The notes: generated from the letters alone by a model not told the origin. Shown: positions 18,859-27,169, counted from the first letter of the stretch. The stretch: DNA of 64,000 nt from Hyphomicrobiales bacterium (GCA_900474095.1 UCOA01000066.1:1-64000), one strand, 5' to 3'. Made by a program: numbers and translations.

Positions 18859-18960
18859 ATGCGGATTGCCGAGATCCGTTACGGTACGGGGACACGTGAC
18901 CGGAACCTGCGTCATCCCGCGTTCGAGGGCACCGAGTTCGGTACATTGACAATGCGGTGA
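18859..18960 (+). pseudogene. possible remnant of an ATP-dependent DNA ligase C-terminus
   Basis: A short frame reads RIAEIRYGTGTRDRNLRHP followed by AFEG. This resembles the end of the OB-fold domain in LigD-type ATP-dependent ligases (pattern E-[IV]-[RE]-[FY]...T-x-D-x-x-LRHPxFxG). The frame upstream is soon closed by a stop near 18802, and no other ligase sequence is visible, so if the likeness is real this is a gene relic. The stretch 18684-19092 otherwise contains no gene. Confidence 0.3.
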
Positions 18961-19000
18961 TGACGGAAGATCGATCTCGATCGCCATGCGTCCGTCATGC

Positions 19001-19031
19001 TATAATGCAAGCTAAATTAGATAACTATAAT
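19001..19031 (+). promoter_or_regulatory. AT-rich promoter region of the truncated haemoglobin gene
   Basis: Two perfect TATAAT hexamers (19001-19006 and 19026-19031) lie in a ~40-bp AT-rich island that stands out from the GC-rich surroundings, 62-92 bases before the globin start. Neither has a good -35 at 17 bp, so which is used is unclear. Confidence 0.4.
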
Positions 19032-19092
19032 CAATTACTGTCACCCGGCCCGAGCATAGGACTGAGCCGTGGACCCGACCGAGGAGGTGACC

Positions 19093-19626
19093 ATGACACA
19101 CGCTGTTTCCACTTCTATCACAAGACGAAGCGTGGTCGCAGGTCTAACGCTGACCGCCGCTTCCGTGGCTGTTTTGGCAGCGACGGATAATTTGCGGGCC
19201 AACCAATCCATGCCAGAGAAAAGTCTGTACGAGCGTCTGGGCGGCGTCTTCGCCATTGCGGCGGTGGTGGATCACTTCAGCGACGCCGTCGTGAAAAACC
19301 CTGTCGTCGGCCAGCAGTCCAAGAACCCGCAGTTGCAGGAATGGCACACCAAGAACCTCGAACGGTTGCCCGGACTGAAGTTCATGCGGACGCTATGGGT
19401 CTGCGACGTTTCGGGTGGGCCCTTCCAGTTCAAAGCCACAAAGCCCGGCACGACGCCGCTTGGTCTCGAGGAGGCCCACCGAGATCTCCGGATCTCCTCC
19501 GAAGAATTCGATGAGGTTGCAGCGGAACTCGCACGGACCCTGGACTTCTTAAAAGTCCCGAAACGCGAGAAGGATGAAGTTCTGGCAGCCTTCGCCGCCC
19601 ACAAAGACGAGGTCACCGCTGGCTAG
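19093..19626 (+). CDS. Truncated haemoglobin (group 1) with Tat-type export signal
   Basis: The 177-aa product has an N-terminal TRRSVVAGLTLTAASVAVLA segment resembling a twin-arginine signal peptide, followed by a globin domain of ~130 residues starting SLYERLGGVFAIAAVVDHF. The proximal-histidine region is GLEEAHRDLRIS, and the closing helix is EVAAELARTLDFLKV. A very strong ribosome site GAGGAGGTG (19081-19089) fixes the ATG. Group 1 truncated globins bind O2 and NO; most are cytoplasmic, so the export signal is the unusual point. It lies directly upstream of tRNA-Thr and is convergent with it. Confidence 0.82.
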   Translation: MTHAVSTSITRRSVVAGLTLTAASVAVLAATDNLRANQSMPEKSLYERLGGVFAIAAVVDHFSDAVVKNPVVGQQSKNPQLQEWHTKNLERLPGLKFMRTLWVCDVSGGPFQFKATKPGTTPLGLEEAHRDLRISSEEFDEVAAELARTLDFLKVPKREKDEVLAAFAAHKDEVTAG

Positions 19627-19759
19627 ATCGCGACCGCTGGCGCGGCTCAAACGGCAAGTGTGGCTCCCCGCACAAATGGCGGTCGGTGGACCTCACAGGG
19701 TACGCCGGAGAACCTCAATGCCTTGCAACAGTTGAGAAATAGGGCTTCTCGAGGTGAAC

Positions 19760-19835
19760 TGGTGCCGCTTGCAGGACTCGAACCTGCGACCCCATCATTA
19801 CGAATGATGTGCTCTACCACCTGAGCTAAAGCGGC
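19760..19835 (-). tRNA. tRNA-Thr (anticodon CGT)
   Basis: Read leftward, the sequence begins GCCGCTTTAGCTCAGGTGG, has the anticodon loop TTCGTAA (anticodon CGT, reading ACG codons), the T-arm GGTTCGAACC, and an encoded 3' CCA (19760-19762). The acceptor stem GCCGCTT/AAGCGGC pairs fully. Confidence 0.96.
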
Positions 19836-19959
19836 CCGCAAACGTTCCGCAGTGCAGCGGAGCGATGTGTGAGGGCGCTGATACCTGCAAACCGATGGGA
19901 TTTCAAGCCATCAGTTCGCAGAACCGGAAAAAACCTCGGGACGATGGAGTTGCGGTGTT

Positions 19960-20919
19960 TTAGAGCGATAGTCTCTGGCGCGCTTCGCCATATTCGCGGG
20001 CGAGGCGATCAACCAATGCGGAAACCGGTCCGATCTCCGTGACGGCGCCGATGCCCTGGCCGCAGCCCCAGATATCCTTCCAGGCCTTGGCGCCTGTCGT
20101 TGCGGTCTCGAAGTCCATCTTTGAAGGATCGGCCTCCGGCAGTTGCGCCGGATCCATGCCGGCGGCAGCGATCGAGGGTTTTAGATAATTGCCATGGATG
20201 CCGGTGAAATAGTTGGAATAAACAATATCATTGGCACTGCTGTCGACGATCATCTGCTTGTAGGCGTCGCTGGCGCGTGCCTCCGTGGTGGCGATGAAGG
20301 CCGAGCCGACATAGGCCATGTCGGCGCCCATCGCCTGTGCGGCGAGCACAGCGCCGCCGGTGGAAATCGCGCCGGACAGCAGAAGCGGTCCGTCGAACCA
20401 TGTGCGGATTTCCTGGATGAGGGCGAAGGGAGAGAGTGTTCCGGCATGGCCGCCGGCGCCAGCGGCAACCGCGATCAATCCGTCGGCGCCCTTGCGGATT
20501 GCGGAATTGGCGTGTCGATTGTTGATGACGTCATGCAGCACGATGCCGCCATAGGAATGGATCGCCGCATTGACTTCGGGAACGGCGCCGAGCGAGGAAA
20601 TCACGATCGGGACCTTGTATTTGACGCAGAGCATCAGGTCGTGCTCAAGCCGTTTGTTGGACTTGTGGACGATCTGATTGACTGCGAAGGGCGCGGCCGG
20701 GCGGCTGGGATTGCGGGCGTTATGGGCAGCGAGCTCTCCGGTGATCTCGGCCAGCCATTCATCCAATTGTGCTTCCGGCCGGGCATTGAGCGCCGGAAAC
20801 GAGCCGACGACGCCGGCCTTGCACTGGGCGAGCGTCAAAGCCGGGTGCGAGATGATGAACAGGGGGGCTGCGATGACGGGCAGCCGCGTGGTGCCGTTGA
20901 GAATGGCTGGCAATGACAA
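19960..20919 (-). CDS. Nitronate monooxygenase (2-nitropropane dioxygenase family)
   Basis: The 319-aa FMN-dependent TIM-barrel enzyme opens with LPVIAAPLFIISHPALTLA. The phosphate-binding region is ADGLIAVAAGAGGHAGTLSP, whose histidine matches the general base of this family. LLLSGAISTGG and GADMAYVGSAFIAT follow. It may oxidise alkyl nitronates, but many relatives act as enoyl reductases or are uncharacterised. A palindrome 22 bases upstream of its start matches the operator-like site before the acyl-CoA dehydrogenase gene, which ties it to fatty or branched acid metabolism. Confidence 0.85.
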   Translation of the reverse strand: MSLPAILNGTTRLPVIAAPLFIISHPALTLAQCKAGVVGSFPALNARPEAQLDEWLAEITGELAAHNARNPSRPAAPFAVNQIVHKSNKRLEHDLMLCVKYKVPIVISSLGAVPEVNAAIHSYGGIVLHDVINNRHANSAIRKGADGLIAVAAGAGGHAGTLSPFALIQEIRTWFDGPLLLSGAISTGGAVLAAQAMGADMAYVGSAFIATTEARASDAYKQMIVDSSANDIVYSNYFTGIHGNYLKPSIAAAGMDPAQLPEADPSKMDFETATTGAKAWKDIWGCGQGIGAVTEIGPVSALVDRLAREYGEARQRLSL

Positions 20920-20940
20920 GAACTTGCTCCCGTTTCAATT

Positions 20941-20964
20941 TTTGACGTTTCCGTAAACGTAAGA
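20941..20964 (-). promoter_or_regulatory. operator-like palindrome before nitronate monooxygenase
   Basis: TTTGACGTTT, two to four central bases, then AAACGTAAGA: nearly identical to the perfect site at 47092-47115. Its place just upstream of the gene start suggests binding by the same regulator. The pattern resembles MerR-family LiuR sites described for fatty-acid and branched-chain amino-acid catabolism, but the regulator itself is not in the window. The rest of the gap 20965-21314 shows only a CtrA-like box. Confidence 0.55.
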
Positions 20965-21103
20965 ACTTTATCAGCGCCGATGTATTTTGCAAAGGGGTGC
21001 CGGAGCGGTCCCGACGTGGCAAACCCGGCAAAATCCGCCGGGTTTTCCCCGGCGCCGGTCGTCAGTTTGACGTGCGAAGGCTTGCAGATCGCGGCGTCAA
21101 CCG

Positions 21104-21119
21104 TTACCCAATCGTTAAC
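21104..21119 (+). promoter_or_regulatory. CtrA-like box
   Basis: TTAC-CCAATCG-TTAAC fits the CtrA consensus TTAA-N7-TTAAC with one mismatch, about 195 bases before the gene at 21315. This is a single by-eye match in a GC-rich genome, so it is only suggestive. Confidence 0.3.
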
Positions 21120-21314
21120 GCATCCAAAAGCGCGTCAGGTTTCACGGGAACAATGGCCGCGACGACGGATGCATTGGGACCGGAGCGCTGCCGCATAGCA
21201 ACGTTTTCGGGGCAATGTTGGTTGCATGTCTGCCCGGCTCCGGGGCTTCGGTCCCAGCGCGACATGCCTTGCGTAGCGACCGGTATCGGTCGTCCGCATC
21301 AAGAAGGACGGATA

Positions 21315-22451
21315 GTGAGCGGACTGGAAACTGCAATCAGACATGCGCTGGAGCGTGCCGACCGGACGAGTTCCGAAACACGGGCGCGCATCTACCAGTC
21401 GGCCCGAAACGCGCTCGAAGCTGGTCTCAGGAAACAGGACGTGCACGATCCGAACGTGATCGCACAGCAGCGCCATCGCCTTGAGGCAATCATCCACGCC
21501 ATCGAGGTGGAGGAGCGCGCAGCGCTGAAGGCTGCCTCCGTGCCGCCACCGGTCAGCATTGATGCCGCCCGTGGCAGCAGCCATGCTCCGTCGGCGGAAC
21601 TGGACGACCGAATTCACATGCCGCCGGAACGGGGGCCTGCCGAAGACCTCGGCCCCGTCGTCGATGGTGGCCTTGCCGGTCTTCGTCCCGATCGCCGCGA
21701 GGCAAGCCGCGCACCAGAAGAGCCTGCTGTCGAACCAGTCTCCGGCAAACGCGGCAGAGGTGCCAAGGTCGTCCCGCCAAAACCCCGCCGCCGCAAGCGA
21801 GGCCGCTTCCTGTCCTTCGTCATGGTCGTGACGACGCTCGTCGCCGCCTTCGGAACAGCCGTCTGGTGGGTGCAGACCAGCGGACTTCTGAAATCTGCCG
21901 CCGAGCGCGATACCAGCGTCGCCAATCCGCCCTCGACGGTGCAGTCTGAGGATTTCGACGGCGCAGAAGGCCTGAAGACGCTTGGAAGCGAGTCGGGCTT
22001 CTCCGGCGACTGGGTCGAGGTTTTCAAACCCGCCGACCAGGCCAACGTCACGGCTGGAAGCCGCGCTTCGGCCGATCCGGTCAGCGACGAGAATGGGCAG
22101 CACCTGCGCATCACCTCGGCGACGGCCGACGCGGACGGCAATGTCCTCATCGAGATTCCGGCTTCGGTGCTGGGGCAGATTTCCGGCAAGACGTCGACGG
22201 TCGCACTCAGCGTTCAGTCGGATGCGGGCAAGCAGACCCAGTTCTCCGTCGAATGCGATTTCTCCTCGCTCGGCGACTGCGGACGCCATCGGTTCACCGT
22301 GAACGAGGAAAAGAGCGACATGCTGTTCAAGGTGACGTTCGATCGTAGCCTGGCGCCAAGTGGTCCCGGCCATATGCTGATCAACAGCGACGTGACCGGC
22401 GCCGGCAATAGCCTCAGCCTGTTCGCCGTGCGTATTCTTCCCGGGCAATAA
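21315..22451 (+). CDS. membrane-anchored protein of unknown function
   Basis: The 378-aa product starts at GTG 21315 with an AAGGACGG ribosome site, although the frame stays open further upstream. Residues ~1-75 are helical and charged (ETAIRHALERADRTSSETRA), followed by a proline/arginine-rich linker and one transmembrane helix (FLSFVMVVTTLVAAFGTAVW, about residue 175). The ~180-residue exported domain is rich in beta strands (EDFDGAEGLKTLGSESGFSG onward). The predicted topology is cytoplasm-in, periplasm-out. I do not recognise a named family. It is convergent with the polyphosphate kinase gene. Confidence 0.75.
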   Translation: MSGLETAIRHALERADRTSSETRARIYQSARNALEAGLRKQDVHDPNVIAQQRHRLEAIIHAIEVEERAALKAASVPPPVSIDAARGSSHAPSAELDDRIHMPPERGPAEDLGPVVDGGLAGLRPDRREASRAPEEPAVEPVSGKRGRGAKVVPPKPRRRKRGRFLSFVMVVTTLVAAFGTAVWWVQTSGLLKSAAERDTSVANPPSTVQSEDFDGAEGLKTLGSESGFSGDWVEVFKPADQANVTAGSRASADPVSDENGQHLRITSATADADGNVLIEIPASVLGQISGKTSTVALSVQSDAGKQTQFSVECDFSSLGDCGRHRFTVNEEKSDMLFKVTFDRSLAPSGPGHMLINSDVTGAGNSLSLFAVRILPGQ

Positions 22452-22485
22452 TAATAGCCGTCGCCGTATGAAGCGCGGCGGCGCG

Positions 22486-23367
22486 CTACTTCACAAAGCC
22501 CGGTCCAAAACCGAGAATCTTGTTGTCGATCTCACCGATCGCCCCCTCGTCCTTGCCGTCATAGTCAAGCGTCTTCAGCATATGGCGGATCAGGTTGAGC
22601 CGGGCACGACGCTTGTCGTTGGTGCGCACGACCGTCCATGGTGCGTGCTCGGTGTGGGTTTGTTCGAGCATCTGGTCGCGGGCCTCGGTGTAAAGATCCC
22701 ATTTCGTCAGCGCCGCGATATCCATTGGCGACAGCTTCCATACCTTCAGCGGATCGTGGCGCCGGTCATGGAACCGTTTCAGCTGCATCTCGCGGCCGAT
22801 ATCAAGCCAGAATTTGAAGAAATGGATGCCGTCGCCGGTGATCAGCTTTTCAAATCGCGGCGTCTGTTTGAGAAAATGCGCGTGCTGCTCCGGCGTGCAG
22901 AAGCCCATGACCGGCTCGACGCCGCCGCGGTTGTACCAGGAGCGGTCGAACATGACGAATTCGCCGGCCGACGGAAAATGTGTGACATATCGCTGGTAGT
23001 ACCACTGGCCCTTCTCAGTTTCCGTCGGCTTGGTCAGCGCCACCACGCGCGCGGAGCGCGGGTTCATGTAGGATCGTGTCGCATAGATCGCGCCGCCCTT
23101 TCCAGCGGCATCGCGGCCCTCGAAAATTGCCATCACGCGCTTGCCGGTCGCCTGCTGCCAGAACTGCACCTTAACGAGTTCGATCTGCAGCTTTTCCAGC
23201 ATGGCATCGTAGGCTTCGTCGTCGAGTTTCTTGTCGTAGGGATAGTCGCCTGAGGCCAGCGCCTGTTTGTCAATCCAATCCGGCAATTCAGGACTGTCGA
23301 TATCGAAAACGCGCTTTTTGCCGTTGACGACGAGTTCGACCGGCTGATTTTTCTCAATTGCTACCAT
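22486..23367 (-). CDS. ppk2: Polyphosphate kinase 2
   Basis: The 293-aa PPK2 class I enzyme uses polyphosphate to phosphorylate nucleoside diphosphates. Walker A is [11 protein letters not shown], the lid/Walker B region is [18 protein letters not shown], and the conserved [15 protein letters not shown] and KVWKLSPMD stretches follow. The start at 23367 gives the usual N-terminus. It is divergent from phoR, matching the neighbourhood I recall in Sinorhizobium, and fits phosphate/polyphosphate homeostasis. Confidence 0.94.
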   Translation of the reverse strand: MVAIEKNQPVELVVNGKKRVFDIDSPELPDWIDKQALASGDYPYDKKLDDEAYDAMLEKLQIELVKVQFWQQATGKRVMAIFEGRDAAGKGGAIYATRSYMNPRSARVVALTKPTETEKGQWYYQRYVTHFPSAGEFVMFDRSWYNRGGVEPVMGFCTPEQHAHFLKQTPRFEKLITGDGIHFFKFWLDIGREMQLKRFHDRRHDPLKVWKLSPMDIAALTKWDLYTEARDQMLEQTHTEHAPWTVVRTNDKRRARLNLIRHMLKTLDYDGKDEGAIGEIDNKILGFGPGFVK

Positions 23368-23496
23368 GATGGTCCCGCCCCTGCTTCATTGTGCGGCCGG
23401 TCGCCGATTTCATGGGAGGAGGCCACAATTGAATTGCGAATTCAAGCATGTCGTGAAAATCATTGTCATGAACCTCCGATATCACCGGTTGATTGC

Positions 23497-24756
23497 ATGC
23501 CGGTAAGAGAGAATATTTTGGAAGAGACAAGGACAGTCTGGGAGCGCCTGAAGGACAGGGCCAGAGCGGAAAAGTGGATCATCGGCCTGTCGGCGATCGT
23601 CGCAGCCGCGCTCGTGGTGTCGGGCATTCACGCGGTCGCCGTACTGCTGTTCTGGCTGGTATGGATGGCGGCGCTTTTCAGCCGTTCGATCGACACTATG
23701 CCGCCCGCCGTGCCTGTGCCCCAGGCCGCTGTCGAAGGGACCGATCTCGGCGTGCTTGCCGCTGCCTTCAACGCGCTCGACACCCCAATCCTGGTCGTCG
23801 CGCCCGACGAAACCGTAGTTCTGCAGAACCACGCGGCCGAAAAGGCCTTCGGCACGATCCCGCCGAAGACGGATCTGTCGGCGCGGGTTCGCTCGCCCGG
23901 CATTCTCGACATGGTCCGTGAGACGATCGTCACAGGCAAGGCGAACCAGATCGAACATTCCGAGCGTTTCCCGTCGGAATCGGTCTATATCGTGCGCGTC
24001 GCTCCAGCCGAGATCGGATCGCCGGAGGAGCGGCTTTATGTTCTTTCCTATCGCGACATATCGCAGGCGCGCCGCATCGACCGGATGCGCTCCGATTTCG
24101 TTGCCAATGCAAGCCATGAATTAAGGACGCCACTCGCCTCGCTGCGCGGTTTCATCGAAACGCTGCAAGGCCCCGCGCGCAACGATCCCAAGGCGCACGA
24201 GAAATTCCTCGGCATCATGCACGAGCAGGCGACGCGAATGAGCCGCCTTGTCGATGATCTGCTTTCCCTGTCGCGGCTGGAACTCAAATCCCACATCGCC
24301 CCGGACGAGGCGGTCGATCTCGCGCCGCTGCTTGGGCATGTGCGGGACGCGTTGACGCCGCTGGCAGAGGATGTGGGTGTGGAAATTTCACTGGTCGTGC
24401 CGGATGATCCGGTCGTCGTTCAGGGCGATCGCGATGAATTAACTGAAGTTTTCGAGAACCTGATCGAAAACGCCTGCAAATACGGCCAGGAGGGGAAGAC
24501 GGTCGAAGTGACCCTCTCCGGCGGCGGCGGCGCGCCGGCCGAAGTGTCCGTCCGTGACCATGGTCCGGGTATCCCGGCCGAGCACGTTCCACGTATTACC
24601 GAACGATTCTACAGGGTTAACGTAGAGGCCAGCCGTTCGAAAAAAGGCACGGGCTTGGGGCTTGCCATCGTCAAGCATATCCTCACCCGCCACCGCGCCA
24701 GATTGCTCGTTCAATCCGAAATCGGCAAGGGCACCGTGTTTACCGTAAGGTTTTGA
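23497..24756 (+). CDS. phoR: Phosphate regulon sensor histidine kinase
   Basis: The 419-aa inner-membrane kinase has an N-terminal hydrophobic hairpin (IIGLSAIVAAALVVSGIHAV onward) and a PAS domain (NALDTPILVVAPDETVV). The HisKA H-box is NASHELRTPLASLRG, and the HATPase boxes are ENLIENACKYG, DHGPGIP, ITERFYRV and GTGLGLAIVKH. It should phosphorylate PhoB when phosphate is low. The start is uncertain: ATG 23497 has a poor ribosome site, whereas TTG 23518 follows AGAGAG. The pstSCAB-phoU-phoB genes that usually follow are missing. Confidence 0.88.
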   Translation: MPVRENILEETRTVWERLKDRARAEKWIIGLSAIVAAALVVSGIHAVAVLLFWLVWMAALFSRSIDTMPPAVPVPQAAVEGTDLGVLAAAFNALDTPILVVAPDETVVLQNHAAEKAFGTIPPKTDLSARVRSPGILDMVRETIVTGKANQIEHSERFPSESVYIVRVAPAEIGSPEERLYVLSYRDISQARRIDRMRSDFVANASHELRTPLASLRGFIETLQGPARNDPKAHEKFLGIMHEQATRMSRLVDDLLSLSRLELKSHIAPDEAVDLAPLLGHVRDALTPLAEDVGVEISLVVPDDPVVVQGDRDELTEVFENLIENACKYGQEGKTVEVTLSGGGGAPAEVSVRDHGPGIPAEHVPRITERFYRVNVEASRSKKGTGLGLAIVKHILTRHRARLLVQSEIGKGTVFTVRF

Positions 24757-24764
24757 CAAGGACA

Positions 24765-24878
24765 GTGAACTCGAGACCTGCAAGGCTGCCGGCCGCTGAG
24801 GTCATTGTCGACGGCAAGCCCGTTTGCCACCCCTACAGGAAGTGGTCAGAAGTCAACAAGGACGTGCCGGACGGTTAG
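24765..24878 (+). other. short frame in the phoR-gcrA junction, possible gene remnant
   Basis: A 37-codon frame opens GTG and reads ...EVIVDGKPVCHPYRKWSEV followed by NKDVPDG and a stop. It looks protein-like but short, begins nine bases after the phoR stop, and has an AAGGA too close to the GTG. It could be a fragment left by loss of the genes that normally lie here, or a real small protein. No family recognised. Confidence 0.3.
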
Positions 24879-24967
24879 ATCGCTGCCTACTCGCAGGAAA
24901 AAGTTTTGGAGATCTCGATATCCCGCGCGAACGGGATAGGATTGACGAAACGCACGCTGAACCTCGC

Positions 24968-25492
24968 TCAGCGAGCCCGGCGGCGTTCGCCGGAAGGCTG
25001 GTAGGCCAGCTTTGCGTGGAAGGTGCAGTAGGGCGAGGTGTCGGGCGAGTCATTGCCGCAAAAATGAAACTCTTCCTTCATCGGATCGCCGATCGGCCAC
25101 TTGCAGGTGCGGTCGGTGAGCTGCGTCAGCGCCAGGCGGCGCGACATCGGCACGACCACGTTGCCTGCCGGTACCACAGCCCGATCCTCGGTGGCGTCGA
25201 TTTCCACCTCTTCCTTCATGACGGTGGCGCCGGCGGTGCGCGTCACGGTGCGGGTGGTGATGCGGGCTGCGTAATTCGGCGCGCGCGGCGCGGACGTTGC
25301 CGGACGCTTGCTGCGGGCGGTGGTTGCCGTGCTGCCACCGGCCTTGGCACGGCCCGGCAGGCAAAGCCGGTGGACCTTGCCGATAACCGCGTTTCGGCTG
25401 ACGCCGCCGAGTTGAGCGGCGATCTGGCTCGCGCTCAATCCTTCGGACCACAACTTCTTGAGTTTTTCGACCCGCTCGTCAGTCCAGTTCAT
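24968..25492 (-). CDS. gcrA: GcrA cell-cycle regulator
   Basis: The 174-aa protein starts MNWTDERVEKLKKLWSEGLS with the GcrA DNA-binding head (recognition SQIAAQLGGVSRNAVIGKVH). It continues through a basic/alanine linker and ends in the conserved sigma-factor-interaction domain (LTDRTCKWPIGDP, FHFCG, YCTFHAKLAYQP). GcrA activates sigma-70 promoters that carry CcrM-methylated GANTC sites in Caulobacter and Rhizobiales. A 15-codon longer in-frame start exists but lacks conservation. Its upstream region is crowded with GANTC sites. Confidence 0.95.
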   Translation of the reverse strand: MNWTDERVEKLKKLWSEGLSASQIAAQLGGVSRNAVIGKVHRLCLPGRAKAGGSTATTARSKRPATSAPRAPNYAARITTRTVTRTAGATVMKEEVEIDATEDRAVVPAGNVVVPMSRRLALTQLTDRTCKWPIGDPMKEEFHFCGNDSPDTSPYCTFHAKLAYQPSGERRRAR

Positions 25493-25638
25493 GGTCTTCT
25501 CTCCATTCACAGCGTTGGTGATGGTCGAATCCTCCACCGTACCCCGGACAGGCTCCGAGGCTGAAACGCGATAACTCTTTTGGTGACTAGGTCCGCCGCA
25601 TGCGTTCTAGTAATTGTTTGTTAAGGTAGAGGTAGGGG

Positions 25639-25675
25639 GACTCGCTGACAAGAGTCCCCGGATTCCGAGCGAATC
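25639..25675 (-). promoter_or_regulatory. cluster of four GANTC (CcrM) sites upstream of gcrA
   Basis: GACTC (25639), GAGTC (25652), GATTC (25661) and GAATC (25671) fall within 37 bp, with a fifth site GAATC at 25527 nearer gcrA. GANTC is the CcrM methylation target and is usually sparse. The cluster lies in the 432-bp divergent region between gcrA and argD. It is the kind of arrangement that could make gcrA transcription sensitive to replication-linked hemimethylation. Confidence 0.6.
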
Positions 25676-25790
25676 GATTTTCGAGTTTTCCCCAACTTGC
25701 TTGGCATGCGTTGCATTTTTGCAAGAGTGTCCGGTCGAAAAAATCGATGTCGCGACACTGGCGCGATTTGCCGCAAATCACGGGCTTTTG

Positions 25791-25819
25791 TTGACATCGC
25801 GGCGCGAAATGAAGATAGT
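25791..25819 (+). promoter_or_regulatory. sigma-70-type promoter for argD-argF
   Basis: TTGACA (25791-25796), a 17-bp spacer, then GATAGT (25814-25819), about 105 bases before the argD start. This is the best promoter match in the divergent gcrA-argD region. Confidence 0.6.
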
Positions 25820-25924
25820 GATTTTGCCGCCGCGAGGCGGCATTTTGATTTTTTAGGGGCTGGCCACAGTCCAACCCAGAAGCTGACCGAAACAATCACC
25901 GTGATGATTGGGGAGACATGCGCC

Positions 25925-27124
25925 ATGGCAGATGCCACGCCGCTTTATGACACATATGCCCGCGCGCCCTTGCGGTTCGAGCGCGGCGAAGGCGTCTGGC
26001 TGGTTGCGCAGGACGGCACGCGCTATCTCGACTTCGCCGCCGGTGTGGCGGTCAATTCGCTCGGTCATGCCCATCCGCACCTCGTTTCCGCGCTGAAGGA
26101 GCAGGCCGACAAGGTCTGGCATCTCTCCAATCTCTACGAGGTTCCCGGACAGGAAAGCCTCAGCCGCCGCCTGACCGAGGCGACCTTCGCCGACAAGGTG
26201 TTCTTCACTAATTCCGGCGCGGAGGCACTGGAATGCGCGATCAAGACGGCCCGGCGCTATCACTTTTCCAAGGGCCACCCGGAAAAGTTCCACATCATCA
26301 CCTTCGAAGGCGCCTTCCATGGCCGGACGCTTGCGACCATCGCGGCTGGCGGTCAGGCCAAGTATCTCGAAGGCTTCGGCCCCAAGGCCCCGGGCTTCTA
26401 CCAGGTCCCTTTCAACGACATGGCGGCGCTCAAGGCTGCGATCACGGAGGAGACGGCCGCGATCCTGATCGAGCCGATCCAGGGCGAGGGCGGCATCCGC
26501 TCGGTGTCCAAGGAGTTCCTGCAGGAGCTGCGCTCGCTCTGCGACGAATACGGCCTCCTTCTCATCCTCGACGAGGTCCAGTGCGGCATCGGCCGGACTG
26601 GCAAGCTGTTTGCCCATGAATGGGCAGGTCTCACGCCCGACATCATGGCTGTCGCCAAGGGGATCGGCGGCGGTTTCCCGCTCGGCGCCTGCCTTGCGAC
26701 GGCCGATGCTGCTTCCGGCATGGTCGCCGGAACGCACGGATCGACCTATGGCGGCAACCCGCTGGCGATGGCTGTCGGCAACGCGGTTCTGGATGTTGTA
26801 TTGGCCGATGGTTTCCTTCAGCATGTCTGCGATGTGGCGCTGGTTTTCCGCCAGGGCCTTGCCTCGCTTGCCGATCGTTTCCCCGATGTCGTCGAGGAAA
26901 TTCGCGGCGAAGGCCTGATGCTCGGCATCAAGGCCAAGGTACCGTCCGCAGACCTGCTCAAGGCGATCCGCGCCGAGCAGCTTCTGGCCGTGCCTGCTGG
27001 TGAAAATGTCATCCGCCTGCTGCCGCCGCTGGTGACCACGGCGGAAGAGGCCCGCGAAGGCCTGGCGCGGCTCGAGCGCGCGGCCGAACAGCTGACGGTG
27101 GAACGACGAAAGGCCTCGGCCTGA
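25925..27124 (+). CDS. argD: Acetylornithine aminotransferase
   Basis: The 399-aa class III PLP aminotransferase acts in arginine synthesis (N-acetylglutamate semialdehyde to N-acetylornithine). [16 protein letters not shown] binds the cofactor phosphate, [16 protein letters not shown] holds the PLP-contact aspartate, and [15 protein letters not shown] carries the Schiff-base lysine. The frame is open upstream, but ATG 25925 matches family starts. argF follows 45 bases later, so the two are probably co-transcribed from the promoter near 25800. Confidence 0.95.
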   Translation: MADATPLYDTYARAPLRFERGEGVWLVAQDGTRYLDFAAGVAVNSLGHAHPHLVSALKEQADKVWHLSNLYEVPGQESLSRRLTEATFADKVFFTNSGAEALECAIKTARRYHFSKGHPEKFHIITFEGAFHGRTLATIAAGGQAKYLEGFGPKAPGFYQVPFNDMAALKAAITEETAAILIEPIQGEGGIRSVSKEFLQELRSLCDEYGLLLILDEVQCGIGRTGKLFAHEWAGLTPDIMAVAKGIGGGFPLGACLATADAASGMVAGTHGSTYGGNPLAMAVGNAVLDVVLADGFLQHVCDVALVFRQGLASLADRFPDVVEEIRGEGLMLGIKAKVPSADLLKAIRAEQLLAVPAGENVIRLLPPLVTTAEEAREGLARLERAAEQLTVERRKASA

Positions 27125-27169
27125 ACGACGTTCTCCTTCCCAAGCTGAAAACACAGGACTTGAAATAGA

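Noticed and set aside
18778-18987. 69-codon minus-strand frame upstream of the globin
   Set aside because: No ribosome site and no family likeness; overlaps the ligase-like fragment on the other strand.
19647-19841. 65-codon frame over tRNA-Thr on the minus strand
   Set aside because: It reads the tRNA itself (the familiar VVEHIIRNDGVAGSSPASGT-type translation), so it is not a protein.
23440-23475. Possible Pho box (TGTCGTG...TTGTCAT) between ppk2 and phoR
   Set aside because: The two half-sites are 15 bp apart rather than the 11 bp expected, and the first deviates from consensus.
25614-25856. 80-codon frame between gcrA and argD
   Set aside because: No ribosome site, poor composition, and it runs through the GANTC cluster and the argD promoter.
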